A stretch of DNA of 64,000 nucleotides from Paracyclopina nana (lineage: Eukaryota; Arthropoda; Copepoda; Cyclopoida; Cyclopettidae). Below are positions 1-12,808 of the stretch, one piece after another. Position numbers and translations under genes: made by a program. The DNA lies in assembly GCA_019096065.1 (NCBI GenBank), contig JAGUCH010000001.1:1860001-1924000 (forward strand), in the 5' to 3' direction. The first letter of the stretch is position 1, and each line of letters starts with the position of its first letter. The notes beneath the pieces were generated by a model that saw only the letters and a program-made list of their open reading frames with translations, was not told where the DNA came from and made no database searches.

Positions 1-2620
1 ATCGCAAGAAAGATGCTGACCAAAATCAGCGCCTTACTGTGCGAATGAGTGGCCTGGGAGGCGCGACGTTAGTATAATAACTGTATCAACCTTAATGTGA
101 TGTAAGCGATCAATGACACCTTTTTTATATTTTTAGAGCTTAAAAACTATTTCAAAAGCTGAAAAAGTTAGGGCCGGGAAAGATGGGCAATAAGTACATC
201 ATGTCTCTGGTGCACGTTACGACCAGAATAGGACTTGATTGGACCCTCCAGTGGAACCTGTGGAAACCGTGGAGCCCGTGGAGCCGCCAGAAGTCCGGAA
301 GGTTGCCCATTCACCGCTACATCACCACCTCAAAATCACAAAACCTCCCTTCTCAAAAAACACCTTTTCATCTCCTCCAACTCTCTGATTGTTGCTGCTG
401 TTGCTGCTACTACCTATGCGTTGAGCCTTACCTATGGCAATTCACCTGACCTTGAGTGGAGAAGTTGCTAGCCATTGTGTGGAGGAGTTGCTAGCTGCTA
501 CATAGAGAGGACCTGCAGCTGCATGATAACGGAGAGAAGCAGATGGAAGCTGATGGAACTTGCTGCGATGCATCGAGTGGAGAAGAAGGAGAAGACTCGG
601 GGAGTTCGACGGGGGACTTCAGAGAAACAAGACATGGACCAAGTGCACATGGCCCATTGAGTGAGCTCTGCCCTGCTATTGTCCCACCAAAGTTCTCCAA
701 AGTGTGCTGAGGCATGAAGAAGATGGCCACAAGAATATTTACTGCAGTACTTATTTCTTTGTATTTGCTGCCATTAATTTGTGTGGTGTTAAAAGCTGAG
801 TGAATAAGACAACCTTGTTTGACTTTGTTCGACCATAACTTGTATAGAGGTTTCCTGGGCAGTTATGCATCCTCGTCTGAGGCTGTTGAGGCCGTTGAGG
901 ACGTGGGTAGGAGGCCCAATCACAGGTCTACAGCACTGAAGCTTGCCATGTGATGTATCTCGCCGGAGTTGGAGCACCGAGGCTGCGGCTTTGGGTCCAA
1001 GGCGGGTAGACATCCGGCCAGCACCCGGAGGCTGCGAACGGTACCGTGACCATGAAGCCGATGCTAACCATCCTAGGCTTCAGAGGGTGTGACCGTCGCA
1101 CACCATTGCTCTTAACTTTTCCTTCATCAGCAGCTAACGGCAGGTGCAATTTCGCAAGATTAAAGCTTCACGGGGCATTTGAGCATCTAGAAGAAAGTTT
1201 AATGCCGAAGTGTGCAAATTTTCGCATCATTTGTGCTTACTCTGACTCATCATCGAGGTGCACAGAAAGTGTGGAAAAAATTATGCTTTGCAGGTTGTTT
1301 TGTTCAAAATCAGCCATTTGTGAAAGTCGACAGAGGAACCTGGATTAATTTGGTGCTAATTAAAAGTAAACAAGGGCTGAATAGGGCCATTTGTTTGATT
1401 TTGTCATTTGCTCATTAACTCGAGCCACTGGGCTTTCTAAAGGCCAATTTGAGGCCGACAAGGCTCTCTTGTTGCTTTCTGGACATGTTGGAGTTGAGCC
1501 TGCTTTTTTTTGTGTATAGCAGTTGCAGCAGATATCAGATGCAGATAGTTGACGTTTACTGCGGACAAAATGCCATATTCATCCAGCAGGAGCAAAAAAG
1601 TTTTCCCTTTTACTCACATCTCATAAAGCTATCATACGTAGACCTGGTTTTGCACTGCGAGGCAAAACCTCGAAAAAAGTCCATCATAGTATTTCCCCAC
1701 CTCTATTTGCAGCTCTTTGTGTCAGAGTTCCCAGCCTGTGCACAAAGTTGAGTTGGCGTGCATTTCAGCCAAAAGTTCTTTTGCATCTCGTTCTGTCACA
1801 TTCAGAGATCTATACTTTTTGGCATGAAAAATTGATGCAGAAGCCAGAATACATCAAAATATTCTATTGCCGCCAGCCTGCAAACTTTTTCCAGGGGAAA
1901 CTCTAAAAGTGTCTCCTATCTAGCAACTTTTGAGACTAATGGGTTGCAGACTTTGCTGCTTTCCCTTTTTTCCCTACTGCTATATCAAACAACTTTGAGA
2001 CAATAATGCCAAAATATTGCAGGATCTTTTTATTGAAAAGCACTGGTGTTTTTCAAGTCTGTTTTGCCAGTGTGCATAGCTGATGCCAACTTCAAGAGCT
2101 CGTTGTGTCATCAAGAAACTTTGAAAAAGTGCCATTGTGCTCCCGTTGAAAAGTCCAACCCCTTTCAGTCACTTCTTTTTATTGCATCCTTATGTTGGCC
2201 AAACATTTTTACATGTCTGGCTTTTCGAGCATCACTCTGGAAATATCGAACTAGACATTCCTTTTTCCTTTGCTGCGATTGGGAAATGCTTCTTCTGCAT
2301 TCATAAGCCAGCAGAAATGCAAAATTTCCCCCCTTCCTTTTTTTCGAATTAGTCTGCTTCAAATGAAAAGTTTCTTTCCACTAATTTGAGTGCCACTCCT
2401 TCCCTAATTCGAGCAGTTTGTCAAAGCTCTGCTTTTCAACTCTCTCTCTCTCTCTCCAATTTCATAAAAGAGGATTTGATTTATTTGCACTTTTCACGGG
2501 CTTCCCTTATTTCCGCCTCCCTCTTTTGAATTGCACTTCACAGCTTTCTGAAATAGTGACATTAAAATTCATGATATATGCACTGAATTTGGATCTCAAG
2601 AACAAAACGTTCTTTGCTGC
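1..2620. other. Noncoding stretch, no gene recognised
   Basis: I find no convincing exon here. Open frames are short, overlap on both strands, and lack splice-flanked conserved sequence. The DNA is AT-rich with a (CT) run at about 2440-2457. From about 2620 a degraded sequence begins that resembles the 18-bp tandem repeat further right (AAGACCCTYAGTGGTC-like words). Confidence 0.5.
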
Positions 2621-2833
2621 GAAGACTCTTAGTTGTCTTAAGACCTTAATGGCCTAAAAAACCAAGACCCTCAGTGGTCACAAGACGCGTATCAATTCTA
2701 AGGCCCTTATTTGTCCTAAGACATTTAGAGATTCGGGCTCATTGGTTCTTATTTACTGACGAGGTTGCGATGTCAGTAAATAAGAAGCGATAACAACCGT
2801 AAGCATGCCACGATCAAAGACGCGGAAGATAAT

Positions 2834-3126
2834 GGCTTAGTCTCTTCTGGAGATTTCATAGTGACCAAGCCACGGTCATTATCGTTTCTTATGTACTGAG
2901 TAGGTTGCGATGGAACTACATAAGAATCGATTGTGGCTCATTATCTTCCGCGTCTTTGATCGTGACTTGGTTACGGTTGTTATCGCTTCTTATTAACTGA
3001 CATCGCAACCTCGTCAGTAAATAAGAACCGATAACAACCGCAACCATGCTACGATCAAAGACGCGGAAGATAATGAGCCAATGACCGTGGCTTGGTCACT
3101 ATGAAATCTCCAGAAGAGACTAAGCC
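2834..3126. mobile_element. Foldback MITE family A, copy 1, interrupted by B
   Basis: The ends are GGCTTAGTCTCTTCTGG and its reverse complement, flanked by the duplicated AAT (2831-2833 and 3127-3129) inside family B copy 1. Without the B element inserted in it, it matches the intact family A copy at 61778-61922. The central loop (TTCTTATGT...GGTTGCGATGG) lies in the opposite orientation relative to that copy. Long terminal inverted repeats would fold into a hairpin. No open frame is meaningful. Confidence 0.85.
2935..3079. mobile_element. Foldback MITE family B, copy 2 (145 bp)
   Basis: A near-palindromic 145-bp element inserted in family A copy 1. The left arm GGCTCATTATCTTCCGCG is mirrored by the right arm ending GAAGATAATGAGCC. 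The flanks (TGT left, AAT right) do not form a clean duplication. Comparison with the uninterrupted family A sequence (CGATAATGACC) shows where the insertion lies. This is the youngest layer of the nest. Confidence 0.85.
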
Positions 3127-3182
3127 AATGAGCCTCGAAGCACTTTTGTGGCCTGATTCTGAGTGGCCATTGATCTTCAATT

Positions 3183-3506
3183 GTCCAAAGACCCTCCGTG
3201 GTCCAAAGACCCTCCGTGGTCCAAAGACCCTCCGTGGTCCAAAGACCCTCCGTGGTCCAAAGACCCTCCGTGGTCCAAAGACCCTCCGTGGTCCAAAGAC
3301 CCTCCGTGGTCCAAAGACCCTCCGTGGTCCAAAGACCCTCCGTGGTCCAAAGACCCTCCGTGGTCCAAAGACCCTCCGTGGTCCAAAGACCCTCCGTGGT
3401 CCAAAGACCCTCCGTGGTCCAAAGACCCTCCGTGGTCCAAAGACCCTCCGTGGTCCAAAGACCCTCCGTGGTCCAAAGACCCTCCGTGGTCCAAAGACCC
3501 TCCGTG
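3183..3506. repeat. 18-bp tandem array, 18 identical units
   Basis: The unit GTCCAAAGACCCTCCGTG is repeated 18 times with no differences that I can see. Because the period is a multiple of three and the unit has no stop codon in most frames, several overlapping open frames cross it on both strands. These are artefacts of the repeat and not genes. The identity of the units implies recent expansion. Degraded relatives of the unit lie about 500 bp upstream (around 2620-2700), so the motif is older than the present array. Confidence 0.97.
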
Positions 3507-3594
3507 GTCCAAAGCAAAAATTAGAACGGTCCAAAGCAAAAATTAGAACGGTCCAAAGCAAAAATTAGAACGGTCTAAAGCAAAAATTAGAACG
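3507..3594. repeat. 22-bp tandem array, 4 units
   Basis: Four units of GTCCAAAGCAAAAATTAGAACG directly abut the 18-bp array. The first 8 bases (GTCCAAAG) are shared with the 18-bp unit, so the two arrays look like alternative expansions from a common seed. The last unit has one substitution (GTCTAAAG). Confidence 0.95.
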
Positions 3595-3599
3595 GTCCC

Positions 3600-6500
3600 T
3601 GTCAAACATTAACCATAACGTTTGAGTCCATTAGGCAGAAAAGCTATAGGTCTTCGTGTCCATGGACCATTTTTCGCAAGTGGTGAATTGGTTATTAGTT
3701 TGAAAGCCAAATGTGGCGACAGGGTGTTTTCCCTGCAGTATATATGTACCTTTGGGGTGGATCTTGTCGGTACAACATGCTGTAGCCATTAGAATATTTT
3801 GTTTTTATGATGGCAGCAGTGTAACGAATATTTGCCTCAAGGAGTTCGTTTGTCGTCTTCTTTTTGACTTTTGTGACTCATTTCTCTTACCAATTTACGT
3901 CCTCCTTCCCTCCAATTTAGGAGCGAGCGGAGAGGCGGAGTCTTTTAACTGCGAAAGGTGTAAAAGTCACACGGTGGCGAATTTAAGGCATTTTTGCCAA
4001 TATTGGCGCTCTCAAAGGGTCCAAAGGGCAAAATGGTCTTTTTCGCAAAGGGGAAGTGAGGTCTTTTGTTGTGCATTATCCTCCTTTTTTTGGCCTTAAA
4101 ACTTTTGGAGGGCTTAACAACGTTGTCAAGATTAAGGCGAATTTTTAGCCTGTTTCCCCTTTGTGCTGACAGGAGGCATTAGTTTCTTGGTACAGAGATG
4201 TTGCTGCTGTTTGCATGTTTTAGCCCGCAACTACTACTACTATATTAATGCCATTAGGTAGCTCAGCAACGGAAGCCTGAAATGGCTCTCGGAAATGGCC
4301 GGGGATTTTTTGCCAAAAAAACGCAAATTTTATGATGTCGTGCGTATTTGTCATCATTTATGTACCTGGTACTTTTTCCATGTAATGCTCCACATACACA
4401 TATATACCATGGGGGAATGTCATATTTCATTACCTCCCTTTTTTACCTTCCTGCATGCGCGTAGAAGATATGCTACTAGGGGGTCCTTGTGTGACACTGT
4501 GGGAAATTCGGTATTTTGGGGGGGGGCTTTCAAAAATGCTGCTTTTAATTTTGAGCATTATTATCATTTGCAGTGCGGCTTTTTCTTGCGTTTTTGGTAG
4601 GCGCTATCCCCCACTGTGTACCATATATACCCATATTGGTATGTCTACCGTGAATACTATAATGTCATCCTAAAATATGAATTTATCGGCCATTTGCCAG
4701 GGTAGGTCAACGAGATAGGAGAAGAATCTCAAATAAATACCATACATATAGTAAATAAAGACCCAGTTGACCAATAAATGTCCAAGTTTTTTCTCTTGTC
4801 AGATTTCCTTCCTTTTTTTTTTGGCATATCTAAAGAAATAGACTTGATTATTTCTTGTCAAAAAAAAATGTATGTGAGGATGTCACGTAATTTGACGAAA
4901 AAATGTCTTCTCAACCTGCTTTTAAGGTCTTTTTTATGAATCAGTGAGTTTACGGCCATTTGTGAAAATTTCCATGCCACTGTGAGAAGATTTCCAGAAT
5001 TGTATATTTTTTTCGCGAATGTTGAATGGTATATTGAAAAAAAAATGGCTGTCCACTTATCAAAACATGCGTTTTTTCCAGTATCGTGTGTTTAAGGGTG
5101 GCTTTTTTCTCAGTGCCCCTTGCGTTTTAATTGCCCGCGTCTCGTGAATTAGCAGTAAAAAAGTCGTAAAAAAAATATTTTTTGTCTGTTAAATGACTTA
5201 ATAAGGCAACAGTTATTTTTTCTCTCTCTCCGTGTGCATTTTTATAGCGTACCTGCTGTAGGCCTCAGGAATGGCCATATTTTTCACGATATATCTCTCT
5301 CTTTTGAGAAGAGGGAGTCATATATATTATCCTTCGAAAAGAAGTGTCGAAATTTGACGCTAAGCTTGATTGTCTATTTTTGGCCTTAAAAAGTCGACGA
5401 GAGCTTTTGTTGGATTTTAGTGGCTGCAAAATGTGCATTGAAAGTGGAAAAAAATCTACAACGTACCAAATTCTTTATGGAGATTTTTAGCCGTGTGTAC
5501 ACTTCAGAGCATCACCTTCACAGCGGGGGCAATTACTCAAGAAAGTGTTGCAATGATTGAACTAGATTTGGAGGGTTTTCTCTGCCTTTTACCCCAGGGT
5601 GGAAGTTGCAGTAAAACCCTTCACACATTGTCGTAATAACAGGAGTTGAACCAAATTCACATAAATGTCGCAAACTGTTGTGCGCCCGGCGAATTACGGG
5701 TTGATTTCAACTACGGCCGTAAAAAGAAAAAGAGCGACAGATGATGGAACTGTAGATGCCTTACTTTCCAGAGAAAGGCAATTTTGCTTTTTTTGAATGT
5801 CTCTCTAGGAGCTTTGTGTCTCTTTAAAGAATTTATTTTCTATATAAGAACTTGTTGACCAAGCCCATAATAGGCAATATTAATTTCAAATAAAAGGCAA
5901 GAATTGCAAATTCAGCCTAGTTAATTTTTTCACATATTTTGCTACAATTTGCTGAACTTTATGGCAAAGACGTGTACATCACTTTAAATCGTATAACAGT
6001 TTTTCCATCCATATTTTCTGCATATTTTGATCGTAATGCTTAAAAAGCCAAAACATGGCATTTCTTTTGGGCTTGTCCGTTCTCTGCATTTTCAAGGGAT
6101 CTAATGAGCAGACGGCAAGAAAAATTCACAATTGTCAATGCAAATGCATCGACACTTACGACCCCATTAAATTTTACGTTTGTAGCCAGATTCGGCATTA
6201 AAAATAGTCTAGACTTTTGAAGACCATATACACACACACTCGCTTACACATACCCGTATAAAATGTGCGTATAGAGTCTGCAGTTGGCCCCAAAAATGAA
6301 GCAGCATAATATTCTTGAATTTCAAGGGGATTCTTTGTCTCTGTGCCGAATGCTTGTGTCTCTATAGTTTCCATATGATTGTGAAAATGTATTTCCTTTG
6401 TTGTTTCACTTTGGTCATTCGTCCGTCATATTTTGACAGCTGCTTTATGCTACGTAGTCTTGACCCCTCCTTCAATTTTCTCCATTCTTCTTCTTTGTCA

Positions 6501-8916
6501 CCGGACAAATCTTTGTGTCCACTGTGGGAAATTCGAGCAAAAAAGCCACCTTTTCTCACACACACCAAAAAATTCCATGTTGTATTGCTGCCATTCAATT
6601 TGACCCTAATTTGAGCGTGGAGGAAAAAAACTACGTTTGTTGCTGCTGCTCTTTGTGCTTATATCAACTTTTGTGCTGCATGGAAACTTTTCTTTCTTTG
6701 ATCCGAAACTTGATAAAAATGCCCCATAAAAGCTTCAAAGGTTGCACGAGCCCCTCCAGAAAAATTATGATTGCTTTGGAAAAAAAACAGCAACAACATC
6801 AGGCTGTAAGGAAATAATAATAATTGGTGCCAATCGACTTGATTGATCCGTTTGTGCGAGCCTAGGCACTAATTATCTTACCAATTCATTATTGTAATTT
6901 CCCGCTCGAGCTCGCCTACAAAAGAAGCCTAGAGACCCTTTGTAAGTTGAGAAGCAAAAGCTACTAAGCGCCATAATAAAAATATGCTTAAAAGAGGCGC
7001 ACCTTTTTGCTCGTGGAGAATCTTTGAGGAAATCCCGACTGGAAGGGACGGATATGAGCGTGAAATTATTGCATGTGCAACAGCTGACAAAAAACCGAAC
7101 CATCTATCATCGAATTTTGCCTTTTGAAACGTAACTAGTTTATAGCTTGTGGGAACAAACAAGAAAAAAGGCCCCTTTCAAGAAGGCTGAAGTGCTGCAG
7201 TGAGTACACAACAAAAAATTAATTCAAAAGCTGGGAATTGTAATTTTTTATTCCAAAGCTAAAAAGGTGGAAAAAACAGGTGCATTTGGAGCAACCATGA
7301 CAAATGAAGATAGATGTCCTCCTCCTTTTATTGCTCATGTCAGACTACTCTAATTTGAACTCAGCGTGAGTTTTTCCAGGGCGAATTTTTCATATGGAGC
7401 CGAACAGAGGGAATTTTTAATTGAGGTTTCTCTATTTGTGGACCAGCCCCCCACTGTGGAAAAGGGGAGCCCTGAGGGCTGACAAAAAAGTTAAAACTAA
7501 AGGGTTCAATTTGTCAGGGAAAGGACCCCATGAAGTGCAGGGCTCCCAGACCCCTGCAAGCCATTCTTCCTGCCAATTATAAAGATTGGGAAAATTATGA
7601 TTGTGCGCTGGCCAAGATGTCTTCATTTTACCCCGGCAAATTTATGAGCACTCTGATCGTGTAATTTCTATGATCAATGGACACTTGATAGATGGCTCGA
7701 GCAGAGGTTCAACCCTTCGATTAGAACACGACAAAGCATCAAAACTGATCGACAGACGGTTGCTTTGAGGCGTTAACACTGGAATTTGGGCTTTGTGCGA
7801 GACAAGCAACCACCACCCTTTTTCTCCCCAGGAAAAAGTTCTCACCTCCAATTTACGTTCTTACTCATCACTGCACTGACGTTTTATACTTATAAGAAAA
7901 TGGGGAAAATTCTGCGGTTTTCATTAAATGTTTCTTAAAAGAAAGCACTGAAAGTGGCAACTTACGGCCTGGTTCACCTGTGATATTCAGGGGGTCTATT
8001 TTTTTGCAGATTTATACAGATTTTAAAGTACTTGGCTAAGTAGCCATATTTTTAGAAGTATTCAATATGTACTATACCTGAATGACGTTTGGTGGCAAAA
8101 ACTCACAATTTAATGAAAAAGCTTAAAAACGATTTTGCTCCTGATGTTTTTCGCAAATGTTTGCATAAACTTGGCCATATTATTAGATTATCTTGAAATG
8201 CACTGAGGTACCTAGTGGATTTTTTCCAAGACATTTAAAAATAGGAGGAAGATTAAGGTTATGTTGTTGCCTACCTTAGGAATTAACGGTCTACTTCCCT
8301 GGGTGTAGCTACATTTTGAGATGAACCACGTCTTGTGGAACGTTGTCACACTGTGCGTTGTTTTAGGAGCCTTCAATTGCTCATAATTGGCCATTCATTG
8401 TTGTTATGATTCATGAGCCTCAATAATATATGTTTTGATCTGGAGCATGAATGAAACAGTAGGAGAGCTGATCTGATCTGAATTGGTTAATAAAGTGCCG
8501 ATACTTTTTCACAACGGCAGCAGCAGCAGCGAGCGGAAACTAATTAACCCTCCCCTTTTTCAGCTGAGAAAATTTACAGTTTTCGCCCCCCGCAGATTTC
8601 TGGATGAAATTTAAGGCCACAGTCTATATACCTATATGTCTTATGTAGGCTGCATGATGTATAATAAAGCTTTTGTACCTGCTTTATTCAGTAACGCAAG
8701 CCCGGTTCCAACAAGAAAGCATAGTGAGGTGAACCAGTTAATTCAGGTCGAGCTGAGCGCGCGAGCTAGATGTGACCTGACTATGCTAATAAGTCAAGTT
8801 ACGTTTCCTAACTATGCGGATTTTCCTTGTGGGATCTGGACTTAAGGCAGTGTTCAGCAGTATATTATGTTCGGTAATTTTAATGCGTAAAAAAACTATT
8901 TTTGCGAGATACAATA
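3600..8916. other. Noncoding stretch, no gene recognised
   Basis: AT-rich sequence with poly-T and poly-A runs. The candidate frames are short and unlike known proteins. The 16-mer CACTGTGGGAAATTCG occurs twice, near 4495 and 6519. I see no splice-bounded conserved exon, RNA gene or terminal-repeat element. A weak match to the family D terminus (GGCCTGGTTCACCTG) is present near 7970. Confidence 0.45.
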
Positions 8917-9309
8917 GGGCGTTCCCGTATTGGCCTGTTAGTGAAGTTAAGTTAGGTAGAAAGTTAAGTTGAGTTCAGTTCCGTTCCCAGATATTTATGT
9001 AGGTAGAACTTAACTTCGCTTGATTTTATGTAGTAGTAGCTTGCTTGCCCAGCTAAGTTCAGTTGCCAAACTGAACTTAGCTACAAAAAGTGGTCTCATA
9101 TGCGTAGTAACTGAAGCTCGCATAATTGAGAAAAGCTAACTTTGCTCATCAGCTGCTGATGTTAAACGCGTTGGCGTGTCAGCTCAGCGGTCAACTGAAC
9201 ATTGCTAAAATGAACCGAACTTGGCTAGAACAAGCTGAACTTAACTGATCAAGTAAGGTTGCTGTTTTAGGAACGTAACTTGACTAAAAGTTCGAATATG
9301 GGATCGCCC
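8917..9309 (+). mobile_element. MITE family C, copy 1 (393 bp)
   Basis: The ends are GGGCGTTCCCGTATT and the reverse complement of GGGCGATCCCATATT, each bordered by TA. The same 393-bp sequence occurs in reverse orientation at 21123-21515 at high but imperfect identity. The interior is rich in short inverted words (AAGTTAAGTT, CTGAACTTAGCT). A near-perfect central hairpin is built from AGCTAAGTTCAGTT and its complement around 9050-9083. There is no coding capacity. A TA border fits mariner-type nonautonomous elements but also other classes. Confidence 0.85.
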
Positions 9310-12300
9310 TAATGAGTTTAAAATATTGGCTATAATTTTCGAGTTTCAATACAGTTTCATCCATTTTTAATAGGCGATAAAGCAAATAAATAACATTTTA
9401 GCTAAGCATCTTTTTCGAAAAGGAGCTGGTTCTCCACCAGAGCCAAAAAGAGGTTTCACTGAAATTCAGCCTTAATTAAGGGAATTGCCATGACTAACCC
9501 TATTACACGGTCTATGACTTGAGGACTTGTTACGTTATTTTAGCACTGCACAAGGCAGATATTTGGCCTCTGTTTTTAAGCACCTTCATGAAACTTATGC
9601 ACAGGATGCATTTTGTCAGCTCTGACTACCATTACAACTTTGAAGTGCTCGTTAGATGTCACCAACAGCAGCAGCAAGAAAGTGGGGTTTTTCTTGCTTG
9701 TCAATTACACAGAATGATTTCTAATTCAGTCCTGCAGTAATAATAATGGCTGTAGTGCTTGCTCGAGGCCCACCATTTGAAGCCATAAAAACACCTGTGG
9801 CTTACCATGGCATCATGATGATGAAAAAAGCCAGAGGCGTGGCCCCCCCTTTTTCTTACAGATAAGCTGGGGACTTTTATTGCCTCTCTGTGAAGCAATA
9901 AAACCCCAGTTTGAAGCATCTTTGCACAAAACTGCACTCTATGGGCTTTTCGTGATGGGCTAATAACCTCAAATTTCACTCCAAGAAAACCTCCTCCTTA
10001 TGCTAATGCCAAATAGGTGTCCAAGTGCCCTAAGTCATATTATTTTTAAGTGCTGTTTCTTCCTTTTATCCTGCACTGCACTCGCGTGAGCTCAGTCATT
10101 AAAATAGGGCTGGGGCTGTTTGAGAGGGAGAAAAAATTCCTTTCAATTATGGCTTCATTCTTTCTTCTCTGGTTTTTTTTGGTAGTGTGAAAGATGGATA
10201 TCTTTCTATTTTTGCACGTAGCTCGAGTAAAAATTTTGCGCGATTGAGATGAACGCGTGACTTGACTGGGTAAAAAGTCAATTTTGTGCACTCCTCACAA
10301 CACACACACTGGGCTGGCTGGTTGTTGCCAAAAAAGGCGAGAATGCATAAAGATCCTTCACGTTGGTGGACTATCATTGTGGCCAGGACAGCAGTGTACT
10401 TGGGGAAAAAGTATTTTTTTTACGGCTCCTTCTTTTGGTTCGGACCGACGACTCTGGCATTTTTGGATTTGGAGGGGGGTGCATTTTCCGCTCAAAAGTT
10501 TCTAATTTGAAAATGCTCGTTGCAAAGTTTGTAGTACTGCCTAATTTACATGCTTGTGGAAGAGCTGTAAGTCGTAACTCTTCAAAGAGTTTGTTGACTC
10601 TGCCCAACTTCTTTGCAACAGCCCTCAGCTGCCCCCACTGTGCATTTAGCTGCTAACTTGAGAGAGAAAAAGGTGAGATACTCATATAAGCCTACAAAAT
10701 TCAGCTTGGCAAAACAATCAAGTTTTATTTGTTTTCTCTTCCCCACGCCATGATCATGCTCTTGGGGCCATATGGATGATAGATAGGATCAGTTTGAGCA
10801 ACAAATGGGCTAATGGCTGACTCGGCCACCAGGTGGCGCTGATATCCAGTGCTGGCTGCACGGCAGATGGGCCGGCCGGCCGGGCAGTCAAGCATGGCTT
10901 AAATGGCGCCACCTATTGTAAACATACAAACATTTGGTGTGTCTTGAAATAGGGCCCCATAAATCCGGTCCAATTTGCAACGCGGCGATTTTGGAACATG
11001 GTCTTTTTTTGAGCTTGCTTTATTTTGTGCATCAAAAAGGTCGTTATATGAACTCGTGCAACCCCCATTAATTTCGGCCATTATCACGCTGAGCTTTGCT
11101 ATTAAAAGCCAATAAAAAAGGGCAAGAATTCATTAACTATCTGTTATTGTTCGGCAATAAAAAATCGACTTTCCTAGTACAGTAATTTATGGCCATTAAA
11201 GCACCCCTGTCAGACAGGCCTTTTTGCACACAACAACCATTCGCCTTGGCCCGTAAATAATTATTTATTTTCGCCCATCAACCTCAGCCGAATTTGCAAA
11301 ACTTTATTGTGCTATGAAAAAATTGAATTCAAGGAAGCCTATTTTTCATTGAAGTAGTTTTTGGAGTGGTAATTAGTAGCTTCGGAAAAAAGCTGCCAAT
11401 TCTGCCCATCTCACCTAAATCACTTTTAATTACCCTCATTTGGATCATTTGCATTAGGTATTATTATTAGCAGTATAATTTCTTCCCAAGCTTGTCTAGA
11501 CCATTAAGCCGAGCCCGTTCATCATGTTTTTGTTTCCCCTCCACCCACTTTTCTTCAAGGATTTTAAAAAGTATGGCGTTATTAATGACCGCTCGCGCGC
11601 ATTGAAGTTCAAAGGTTCCTTTTAAATGGGGCTACTTTCTACAGCTTAAAACTAAAATGCTGCCAACGATTAAAGCCTAAGGTTTGAGCAGAAAGGTTTT
11701 TCATCGCTTTTAGTGGAACTGCATTTTGTGTTCAAACCAAGTTATGGTCCAATTTCTTTGAGCAATGCCTAGAATTCGAAGTAGCTCATCGCACACACAC
11801 ACACACTGGGCCGAAAGACGGCTGTTGGTTCCAATTTTAGTAAGTACTTTTTCATGTCCACACACCAGATTCTGGCTGATGATGATCTTGGACTTTTGGC
11901 TGAGGCATTTATTTGGTGGTGTCCCAGAATGTTGCTAAATGAGCAGCAGCAGCAGCAGCAACTCTCAGGGTGAGTGAAATTGAGCATCATTCTTTTGTGT
12001 GTCGTGGTGACAAATCTCCAAGATTGTTGAGCAGCCACCCTGATGACCACTGACCACATTCCATTTCACAACAAAAGATCTCTTCCAAGGCAGCAAGTGG
12101 TATTGCTAATTTTGAGAGGCCACTCACAATCCGAGCTAATAATAATTCCCTTCTGTATTATTCTTTGCATTTCAATTGCGTGCGGAACGCAATTTTCAGC
12201 CGGGTGTCAGATCTTAGATCGAGTTGTCACTCATCAACTTGGTAGTGTGTATCACGCTTATGGGAGGGAATTTTGATGGATCTCGATTCATCTTTTTTCA

Positions 12301-12388
12301 CAGTAGTAAGTGCTTTGCTCTGCTGCTTTGCTGCTACAGTGCTAGTCTAATAGAGTTACTTTTTGAAACTGTTCTGGTGATGTGTGAA
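9310..12388. other. Noncoding stretch with simple repeats
   Basis: No gene is recognised. It contains CA runs ending in CTGGG (near 10297-10311 and 11792-11811) and a (CAG)n run at about 11943-11960. The sequence is otherwise unstructured as far as I can read. Confidence 0.45.
11943..11960. repeat. (CAG)n microsatellite
   Basis: A short uninterrupted CAG run in noncoding sequence. Similar short CAG/CTG runs recur near 25090-25110, 62385-62402 and 63108-63124. Confidence 0.9.
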
Positions 12389-12535
12389 TTGATGCTGACA
12401 GTGGAGCAAAATGAGGAAGAGTTGGCTTTTTTCGAGCCCAAATGGGACTTTAGTCCTTTGGTCATCAGCACATCCATAGCTGTCAAAGTTTGATCAAGTC
12501 CTTGGAATGAGTTATTCACAGAGTTCAGCGCACTG
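12389..12535 (-). repeat. Inverted-repeat arm E, left
   Basis: The reverse complement of this segment matches 12937-13072 and continues at 13533-13548 beyond the inserted element F. Both arms can be read in the same frame as a peptide containing SHLGSKKA, with MDVL upstream. Differences between the arms are a mix of silent and replacement changes. It may be the long terminal repeat of a larger element or two inverted copies of a decayed coding fragment. I do not recognise the peptide. Confidence 0.7.
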
Positions 12536-12663
12536 ATTAACAAACCAGTTATTACCCTAGCGGCGAAAAGCTGAGTACTTTCTGCTATTGCTATGCTAAG
12601 AAAATGCTCAGTGATTTGTTGACCAGTGTGCTGAACTGCGGGCAAGCGCAAAATCTACTCATA

Positions 12664-12808
12664 AGTTCATCATCTTCAGTGTCTTTGATCATGGCATGGT
12701 TACAATTGTTGCCAATTTTTATTTGTTAACAAGGTTGCAATGTCAGAAAATAAAAATTGATAACAACTGTAACCATGAAACAATCAAAGACACAAAAGAT
12801 GATGAGCC
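12664..12808. mobile_element. Foldback MITE family B, copy 3 (diverged)
   Basis: A 145-bp hairpin, the same length as the intact B copy. Diverged arms (AGTTCATCATCTTC on the left, GATGATGAGCC on the right) enclose the family B words GTCTTTGATCATGG, GGTTGCAATGTCAG and GATAACAACTGTAACCATG. It is clearly older than the copies near 3 kb. It lies in the spacer between the two E arms. No clean target duplication remains. Confidence 0.8.

Larger units (their letters stand above)
2736..3134. mobile_element. Foldback MITE family B, copy 1, split by element A
   Basis: The outer member of a nested set. It begins GGCTCATT at 2736 and ends AATGAGCC at 3134, and both sides carry the 3-bp duplication TCG (2733-2735 and 3135-3137). 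Its right half matches the intact family B copy at 2935-3079, including AAAGACGCGGAAGATAAT. About 42 bp of its left arm are missing just inside the terminus. Element A is inserted between GATAAT and GAGCC, and the AAT is duplicated on the far side. It has no coding capacity and is a nonautonomous DNA element. The superfamily is not assigned. Confidence 0.8.

Noticed and set aside
3014-3568. Several overlapping 100-170 residue open frames on both strands with perfect hexapeptide repeats
   Set aside because: They are produced by the 18-bp tandem array, whose period is a multiple of three. There is no start context, splice site or non-repeat coding sequence of substance.
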